Source of the DNA: Artemisia argyi
Lineage: Eukaryota; Streptophyta; Magnoliopsida; Asterales; Asteraceae
NCBI GenBank assembly: GCA_030686995.1
Contig: CM060684.1
Coordinates: forward strand, 10,293,897 to 10,357,896
DNA: 64,000 nucleotides
Direction of reading: 5' to 3'
How positions within the stretch are numbered: position 1 is the first letter of the stretch; every line of letters begins with the position of its first letter. The position numbers and the translations under genes were made by a program. The notes beneath the pieces are model-generated. The model was not told the DNA's origin and ran no database searches. It saw nothing but the letters and a program-made list of their open reading frames with translations. Below, in pieces: positions 56,878 through 64,000 of this stretch.

Positions 56878-57988
56878 CGATTGTTGTTTAGCTATTGTAA
56901 TGGTTTTATTTTGAGAATTGGTCTGTAAAACGGTTGTAAGTTTCATGTGGGTGACCACGGATTATTCTAAAGACAACCTGTAATTTTAGCATTGTAGCTT
57001 TTTACTTATTTATGTTCCTAATTAAGCTAATAATGATCAATAAACTTGAAGGACTTTTACAAGGGGGGTATTGGTCCTTACCTTCTCAATTGTAATTAGA
57101 TGCTAGAGAAAGAAAAACCAGTATATATGTTGGATGCTTAAAAGTCTGATAGATTAAACAAAAAATATTTTAAGTATTACAGCTTTGCTGATAAAAGGAA
57201 TTAACAAACATTACAAAACGACTTATCAGAACAAAGTCAATTGAAGACAAGTATTGTCTTGCTGATCCATGAAAGGTTTCTCTCTCCTAGTGAAACATGA
57301 TACGAGTAAAATATTTTGACAAGCAAAATATCTTCAACTTATAGAGGAACTTTCCAAAGGAAACTGTTTTGACTAACAGTTGCCTTAACTTGTCTTAACT
57401 GTTCAATTGCATTACGTGTTTTGACTCTAAGATGCCCATCTGAAACACTTCTAATGGAACATCTGAACTGTTCCATTTTTTTATCTTAAATCCTTATTGG
57501 GTGTTTTTTTATAGAGGTTTAGTCATGTTAGTACATTAAGGGGGTGTTTGTTTAAGCTTATTTTTGGGTTTATGAGTTATCTGTTTTCGGGTTATGTTTC
57601 ACCAGCCCCATTTGTTTTTGGCTTATTTTGGGACTTAATGGGCTTAAAAATGCTTATTATGACATAAGCTGGAAAGATTCGATCAACCAATACCGACTTG
57701 AACCGTTATACCCGCTACCAATAGTGTTTTGACCCGTTACATAACCTCTCATACCCAATATTGAGGTAATTTGCTTACGAGATTAATTAGTTTATGTTGA
57801 GATCGTTGTTATTGATAACTGCGAGGTACTTTCCTGATGAAAATGATTTTTATGTAGAAAAACATTAGGGGGAAAGATTTTGAAGGCAGTAATCCTGAAT
57901 ATGAGATTAAATGGCCGAATTTCAGTTTGCGGGGCGATTTAACATTATATATCAAAGCAAAAATGAGGGGGGGGGGGGGGGGGGGGTG
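56878..57988. other. 3' flank of the ankyrin gene
   Basis: Contains a candidate 3' UTR, the dispersed repeat at 57403-57496 (see 12149-12236), and a GGGTGTTTGTTTAAGCTTATT-type repeat remnant at 57540-57670 resembling the hairpins at 48194. A (G)20 tract lies at 57967-57986. No gene. Confidence 0.55.
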
Positions 57989-58711
57989 TGTTGGTGGTTA
58001 TTAGCCCAGAACAGGGTGAAGATAATCAATAGTCTAACTACATACCAATTAAGGTTACCGAATATCACTTGGAATCGTGTTATCACTTTCCAAAGTAAAC
58101 TATTCGACCCTAATGCCTGCGTATCACGAATATCTACTTGGGATAAGACCAAATGTTTGTTGTTGAATTAATCACAAATCAATAACCCTTTGCGTTCAAG
58201 TGTTATGTGTTTTCTGTATATCTTTCATGCATGATTTGATCTTCCTATTTATAGGCAAAATTACTCAACCCTAGTCAATGGAATTAAAAGTGATTAACGG
58301 CCCATTAATTCCACTTAATTTGCCTCCATAATAATAGGTATTAGTGGTTACACGACCAATTAAATATGGTCATTAATACAGTTATAATTGCCAATTAAAT
58401 AGGTTAAAGCAGTTACAAACCAAGTTGGAATTCAGTCCAGTGAGTAACTCACTGATGAGCTAGTCCCTAAGGACATCAACTCCCTGATGAGATCCTTCAC
58501 CCTGAGCTGAACTAATCATCCTGATGAATACCATTCAGTACAAAGTATCACTCCCTCAAAGAGTGAACTCACTCAATTTCATCAGACACTGAATAACAGT
58601 TAACCACTATATGAGTCAGGGTGTTCAGGGACCTGATGGGTGTACACTCCGTACCTCCTGACCCATTACCAGGTTTGAACTAATCCCTCAAGTGCACTAA
58701 ATTTTCCAACA
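57989..58711 (-). repeat. 3' LTR of the second Copia element
   Basis: Starts TGTTGG and ends CCAACA (723 bp). Minus-strand TATA box TATAAATA at 58246-58253. The polypurine tract (complement TTTGGGGAGGAT) lies next to it at 58712-58724. A (G)20 tract sits 2 bp outside the left end, so the target duplication cannot be checked. Confidence 0.8.
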
Positions 58712-59237
58712 ATCCTCCCCAAATTTAGTTCACTTCCTTTGCATGAAAATTAATCATTAAACAAAACATATGCATAAACAAAAATATTCTGAGGATTGAA
58801 TTTCCATATTAGTACATTACACGTTCAAATATTCGAGAATCAGGGTGTTCCAAAGAATTGAACCCTTCAACCCATTTGAATACCTGAAGATAAAATACAC
58901 ATACAATTTCAAACACTTAAAAGCTCCTGACACTATACAAGTCATGTGTCCATATCCAATTCATAAATGTTGTAAGAGCCAAAAGTCATAAGCTCCCTGA
59001 AGCAGCAAAACTTCAACATTAACATAGGTGGTTCCTCTTTATTCATGCTCCTGCCATGCACTTTTTCAAAGAAAATTAACCACTAAGAAGTAATAACTTC
59101 ATCCTCCTTTTCCAGCAAGTTCTGAGCACAAACCTTGGGATGTAATATAAAACATGTGCTCCAGTACACTGAATGTTCAGCTTTCCACATTGAACTCAGC
59201 TCCAAAGTTTCCTCAGGAGGGAGTTGGTTGTCTTAGT

Positions 59238-59903
59238 ATTCAGTGACTAAGTTGGACTTTAAACCCATCCCTTTAGAAGACTTTAAAACCAAGTCTCTAG
59301 CCAACCCCTTCGTCAAGTGATCAGCTAAGTTTTGTTAAGATCTAACAAACTCTATAGATACCACCCCATTCATGATAAGCTCACGAATCATGCTATGCCT
59401 GACACCTAATGTCTAGACTTCCCATTGTACATCTGGCTATAAGCCTTTGCCAATGTAGCTGCACTATCATAACGGATAGAAATAGGTGCTATAGGTTTAG
59501 GCCATAATGGAATCTCAAGAGGCAAATTTTTCAACCATTCAGCTTCATTACCAGCAGCTGCTAAAGCCACAAATTCATATTCTATTGTTGAACTGGTGAT
59601 ACAAGTTTGCTTCTTGGATGCCCAAGAAATTGCACCTCCACCACGTAGGAATAACCAGCCACTGGTAGACGAATTGTCTTCAGTGTTACTGATCCAACTT
59701 GCATCAGTGTATCCTTCCAACACTAAAGGATAACCAGTATATAAGAGACTATAATCCATAGTTCTCTTCAAATACTTCAGTATCCTCAGAATTGCTTGCC
59801 AGTGCTGAGCACTAGGATTCCTAGTATACCTACTCAGTTTATCCACTGCAAAAGCAATATCAAGTCTTGTACAAGTCATGGCATACATCAGGCAGCCAAT
59901 CAC
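59238..59903 (-). pseudogene. RNase H of the second Copia element
   Basis: Reads VIGCLMYAMTCTRLDIAFAV (the end of RT), YTGYPLVLEGYTDASWISNT, EDNSSTSGWLFL, SWASKKQTCITSSTIEYEFV and DSAATLAKAYSQMYNGKSRH. At 59405 a one-base deletion shifts the frame, and the C-terminus (GVRHSMIRELIMNGVVSIEF) continues in another frame to about 59238. The RNase H catalytic acids (D of TDAS, E of EYEFV, D of DSAA) are present. Confidence 0.85.
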
Positions 59904-59918
59904 CCTACAATACTCAAG

Positions 59919-60826
59919 TTAAGATACAGCTTTGCCAGTATTAGGCGTAAGCTTCTCAGTTGTATCAATAGGAGTACTCACTGGAGTACAATCAAAGTAA
60001 TTAAATTTCTTCAATACCTTCTCAATATAATGAGACTGAGAAATTGATATACCATTACTTTCATGTTTGATCCTTATACCAAGGATAACATCAGCCTCCC
60101 CCATGTCTTTCATGGAGAACCTTGATGACAAAAATTCCTTTGTCAGGTCAACCTGATTTTGGTCAGTGCCGAAGATCAACATGTCATCAACATATAGACA
60201 AATGATGCTCCTTTACCGGATTCGTCAAATTTGCTATATACACATTTGTCAGCCTGGTTAAGAACATAACCATTAGAAAAAACCACTTCATCAAATTTTT
60301 GATGCCGTTGCTTAGGTGCCTGTTTTAGTCCATATAAAGACTTAATCATTTTACACACCTTGTTTTCATTGCCAGGCAAGATGAAACCCTGAGGTTGGTT
60401 CATATAAACCTCCTCATCCAATTCACCATTCAAGAAAGCTGTCTTCACATCCATCTGATGAATAATCAGATTGTGAATTGATGCCAAAGCAATCAGCAAC
60501 CTGATGGTACTGATACGCGCCACAGGGGCATAAGTATCAAAGTAGTCTATCCCTGACTTTTGCTTAAAACCCTGAATGACTAGTCTAGCCTTGAACTTTT
60601 TGAAAATCTATTTGCAACCAAGAGGTTTGCAACCTGGTGGTAGATCAACCAACACCCAAGTGTTGTTGCCCATGATGGAGTCAATCTCATCATTTATTGC
60701 TTCTTTCCAGAAAGCAACATCCTGGGACTTCATTGCTTCTTCAAATGTTTTAGGATCATCCTCAACAACGAAGCAATAGGAGTATTGGTCAAAGACCTCA
60801 TCCCTTGTTCCTTCAATTAAATACAA
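59919..60826 (-). pseudogene. Reverse transcriptase of the second Copia element
   Basis: The RT begins near 60826 (LIEGTRDEVFDQYSYCFVVE, FWKEAINDEIDSIMGNNTWV). A stop replaces a conserved Trp at about 60607 (LGCK then TAG), followed by a short deletion. It continues RISTIRLLIALASIHNLIIH, QMDVKTAFLNGELDEEVYMN and CKMIKSLYGLKQAPKQ. The YVDDMLIFGTDQNQ active site is in a different frame after a small deletion near 60210. A stop near 59920 separates it from the RNase H part. Confidence 0.85.
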
Positions 60827-61056
60827 TTGAAACTCAAGTCCAAATGGCTTTAGAGTCCTGACCCTTTTGCTTTTTCTAAGCTCAGGTACAAGTTGTTGAA
60901 CTACAACCTCATTAGGGACCTGAGATGATAATTCATCAGGGACCTCTGATACACCAATGTCATCAGTTCCATTTGGAATCCTTTAACTTGGTCTAGGGAC
61001 TGGTGAGAATCTATTCTCATCAAAGAGTGCATCCCTCGATTCAATTATTGAATTAA

Positions 61057-61755
61057 TTAAAACATATTCATTAGGTTCAATAACATTGAACCTGTATGTC
61101 TTGGAATGCTCAGCATATCCAACAAAGATGCATTCAATGCTCTTTCACCAAGAGTTTTTAACTTTGGATCAGGGAGTCTTACAACTACCCTACAACCCCA
61201 AACCCTGAGGTAATTCATGTTGGGTTTCTTTTTAGTCCAGAGTTCATAAGGGGTAACTTTGTTCCTTTTGTTGGGAACCCTATTTAATAAATAGCAAGCT
61301 GTTAACATAGCTTCACCCCAGAACCCTTGACTCAATCCTGAATAGGACAACATGGAATTAACCATCTCCTTCAGTACCTTGTTTTTCCTTTCAGAGATAC
61401 CATTTTGTTGAGGAGTATAGGAAGCAGTCGTTTCATGGATTATACCAACAGACTGAAAATATAGAGTATCCATGTACTCACCTCCCCTATCAGTCCTGAA
61501 TCTTTTGATCTGGGACCCAAGTTGTAATTCAACTTCAGTTTTAAACACTTTGAATTTATCTAATGCTTCATCCTTGGTATGTAACAGATAGACATAACAA
61601 AACCTAGAAGCATCATCAATAAATGTCACAAAGTACTTCTTGTTCCCCAAAGAGGGAGTGGCATGTAAATCACACAGGTCACTGTGTATAAGCTCCAAGA
61701 GCTCAGTCTCACGTTTTACACCCTGAAAAGGTTTCTTAGTAATTTTGGTCAACAT
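61057..61755 (-). pseudogene. Integrase of the second Copia element
   Basis: Reads KITKKPFQGVKRETELLELI, HSDLCDLHATPSLGNKKYFV, TFIDDASRFCYVYLLHTKDE, FRTDRGGEYMDTLYF, YTPQQNGISERKNKVLKEMV and VNSMLSYSGLSQGFWGEAML. All three catalytic acids (HSD, RTD, SER-containing E) are visible. The frame shifts near 61144 within the FVGYAEHS region, so the C-terminal part is out of frame. Confidence 0.88.
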
Positions 61756-61770
61756 ACAAGTCTTACACTT

Positions 61771-62579
61771 TTAAGTGTCCATGTCAAATGCTGGGACTAA
61801 CCCATCCTTAGACATATCTTGCATCCTTTTATAGTGTGCATAGCCAAGTCTAGCATGCCACAGGGTAGAGTCGTTCAGTTTAGAGGTTGAAATAAAGGCT
61901 GAATTAACAATATCAGTGACAATATTAAGCCTGAACATTTCATTACACAAATAGCCAAAACCAATAAACACACCATGTTTAGACAAAATAAATTTATCAG
62001 ATTCAATAACTTGTTTATATCCATGATTATTCAAAACACTACTTGAAACTGAGTTTTTCCTTATACCAGGAACATGAATAACATTAAACAAAGTTACAAT
62101 CATTCCAGAACTAAAACTAAGATCTACACAACCACGACCATGCACCAAGGCTGTTGACTCATTTCCCATGTGAAGAATAGAACCATCATTCAGTGACTCG
62201 TAAGTCTTGAACCATCTTCTATCTTTGCACACATGAACAGTTGCACCAGAGTCAACCCACCACGCAACATCATCATCCTGCACATAGTTAGATTCAGATA
62301 CATATGTAACATAATAAACCTGAAGAGATTCATTAAACATATTCTGACCTTTCAGTGAGCTGGAAGGACCTCCACTCCCTGAACCACTAGTGCCTGAACC
62401 ATTGGATTTACCTCCAATCTTAACACCTTTGCAATCCCTTTTAATGTGACCAGATTTGCCACATTTCCAACAAGTAGGTGTTGCCTTCTTGTTAGGATCA
62501 GCCCTTGTGTTATCATGATGTTTACGTTTTCCTTTGTTGTCATTATACATGGTGGAATTTTTATGTTCCACTGATGTGG
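61771..62579 (-). pseudogene. Nucleocapsid, protease and pre-integrase of the second Copia element
   Basis: The zinc knuckle CWKCGKSGHIKRDCK (about 62470) is followed by a Ser/Gly-rich linker, the protease site WWVDSGATVHVC (about 62260; Asp-Ser-Gly triad), and the pre-integrase segment STLWHARLGYAHYKRMQDM (about 61860). This stretch is a continuous open frame of 266 codons. A TAA at 61771-61773 separates it from integrase. The gag capsid part is missing beyond 62579. Confidence 0.88.
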
Positions 62580-64000
62580 TGTCAATTATAGTATATATTT
62601 ATTTTCCGAAAAAATACTCGTGAAAGTATTTCCCGGGTCGTTCTCTCAACGAAGGTTCGAATGGAATATCGAATAATAGAATTGGGAATTGTGTAGTGAA
62701 AAGTGTAAAGTGAAAAGTGATTGTGAAATCAAAATATGAAATGAAATAGTGAAATATGCAAAGAGTACAAGCTATATATGCACGAAAATCTAAAACGTGA
62801 AAACGGAAATGAAAAGGTAATTTTAAAACGTAACGTACAAAATAAAACGCGACTTTTATTCTAAAAACAATCCTACAAATGTAAAACAATTTTCTAAAAA
62901 TCTTAAACTAATAAGATGAATTTCCCGAAAAAGAAAAATATTTTTTTTTACTTTTCTTTTATTTTCTATGAATTAAAATTGATTTTTGAAATTTTAAATG
63001 AATTAAAAATAAAGAAAAATAGAAAAATAAAGTGGAAAAATGAAAATTTAATTCTAAAAATTCTAAAATATTATAAAAGAATTTCTAAAAATATTTTTGT
63101 ATTTTTAAAAACCTTTTCTGAATTTTTATGGATTTTTGGTATTTAAAAACAATTTAAAATTGAATAAAATCAAAAATAAATTGAGAAAAATAGTAAAAAT
63201 GCTTAGAAAAATCTGGAAAAATTCCAGAAAATCAAAAAAAATAAAGGTAACTTGAGAAAATTTTTTGAAATGAAAAAGAGCTGTTTAAGTGCTTATTTAG
63301 ATGAAATTGCTTATCACAAGTGCTTATTAATAAGCACTTGTGATAAAATTGTATGAAACTGAAAACACAGACTAATAATGATGCAAAATGCTCAGTAAAT
63401 GCAGTATAAGACCAAGGACTAACACAAAATACCACAGAAGCTCAAAATTTATACAATAAGCTCAATAGTTAAGCACAGATAATAAGCACTACTAGCATTT
63501 ACTAAACTAGAAGCAAAATAGTGATACAAAACATTTATACTACCCAATTGAGACTCAGAATCATGAACTTAACACATTTACAAGCTAAGATACAAAAATG
63601 CAGGACTATATAATCAATCAGTCCCTGTGTCAACTCAGCTTATTCACAAGTGTTTTAAGCTAATCAAAATACGCTCAAATAACCAGCTCTATGGGGCAAA
63701 ATCATGACAGAATAGCAGAGATACAATATCAAGTGAATTACTAACCTAATACCCCTGAGTGATACTCAAAAATAGGTTAGGATCAGCAGCCTATAGAATC
63801 TATTTCAATGATACAGTTGACTAATTTGTGACTTTTTCAACTTGACTAAAATCAATTTCAACAACTAATCTTTACTTCTACCAGTACTTTTAAGCTACAA
63901 CTATGTAAAAATAAGCTAACTAGAATAGAAATGCAACTAGTTTTACCTTTTCACTAACTGATTAAACTCTACACTAGCAATTGACTAAATTATAACCTGC
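62580..64000. mobile_element. Non-coding insertion in Copia gag, runs off the window
   Basis: Homology to Copia gag ends near 62579 and new sequence starts TGTCAATTATAG, possibly the first bases of an LTR. It includes a conserved-looking GTATTTCCCGGGTCGTTCTC near 62622, a perfect 34-bp palindrome at 63312-63345, and AT-rich DNA without sustained frames. The far end and any TSD lie outside the window, so the identity is only an inference. Confidence 0.4.
63312..63345. repeat. Perfect 34-bp palindrome
   Basis: Each arm reads TATCACAAGTGCTTATT to the centre. Able to form a cruciform or an RNA hairpin. Found in non-coding DNA. Confidence 0.9.

Larger units (their letters stand above)
57989..62579 (-). 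mobile_element. Second Copia element, 3' LTR plus most of the polyprotein
   Basis: Left LTR 57989-58711, then a polypurine tract, RNase H, RT, integrase, protease and nucleocapsid in Copia order on the minus strand. The gag N-terminus and 5' LTR are not in the window, because sequence from 62580 is unrelated. The polyprotein is a close relative of a Copia family common in Asteraceae (recognised from memory). At least six frameshifts, stops or short deletions disable it. Confidence 0.9.

Noticed and set aside
57911..58171. 86-codon frame with a Gly run
   Set aside because: It crosses the (G)20 tract and lies mostly inside a Copia LTR.
62599..62889. 96-codon minus frame rich in Phe/Tyr/His
   Set aside because: No domain, AT-driven, within a non-coding insertion.

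Overview
This window reads as plant nuclear DNA. It is AT-rich, has no bacterial-style operons, its genes are interrupted by GT/AG introns, and most of it is nested transposable elements. The Copia polyproteins, the DUF4283/zinc-knuckle ORF1s and the reverse-transcriptase family at 2070-4039 look like families that are very abundant in Asteraceae (daisy family) genomes. That placement is from memory, not from a search.

Layout. 1-12.9 kb: decayed accessory DNA holding a fold-back element with G-rich ends, a non-LTR reverse-transcriptase relic between two (ATT)n tracts, a broken PIF/Harbinger ORF1 (SANT/trihelix type), a Mutator-like fold-back element, a small MITE, and a DUF4283 plus zinc-knuckle ORF1 of a LINE whose ORF2 is absent. 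12.9-20.4 kb: a complete-ended Copia element (minus strand, 5-bp TSD CTATT) whose reverse-transcriptase core has been deleted. 20.4-30.2 kb: mostly non-coding repeats, a pair of nested Tourist-like MITEs, Helitron-like ends and a Ty3-type LTR. 30.2-34 kb: a hAT transposase relic, then a second DUF4283 ORF1 split by a 1,395-bp solo LTR with a perfect TSD (GGTAC).

35.4-56.9 kb is the only recognisable host gene: an ACD6/ITN1-like ankyrin-repeat protein with a C-terminal PGG/transmembrane domain, on the plus strand. Its exons are at about 36447-36924, 39257-39342, 53710-53841, 55129-55973 and 56242-56703, and the reading frame joins across each GT/AG junction. One exon is split by a 2.3-kb CACTA-type element (36925-39250) that itself carries a hAT MITE. 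One intron (39343-53709, 14.4 kb) holds an 11,996-bp CACTA transposon (41015-53010, TSD TAA) that landed in an older Copia RNase H fragment. The last coding exon has an in-frame TAG followed by 57 more conserved-looking codons.

The 12-kb CACTA element is the most interesting mobile system here. It has a six-exon TnpA/PTTA-type gene with no visible lesion, a TnpD/TNP2 gene with two in-frame stops, a GRF-type zinc-finger gene and a convergent unrecognised coding gene. It also has a 41-bp minisatellite with higher-order structure. Three clusters of an 18-bp palindromic subterminal repeat have flanks that differ between copies yet stay self-complementary within several copies.

57-64 kb: a second, better-preserved but multiply frameshifted Copia element on the minus strand. 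Its gag is interrupted at about 62580 by a further non-coding insertion that runs off the window. No tRNA, rRNA or CRISPR array was seen.
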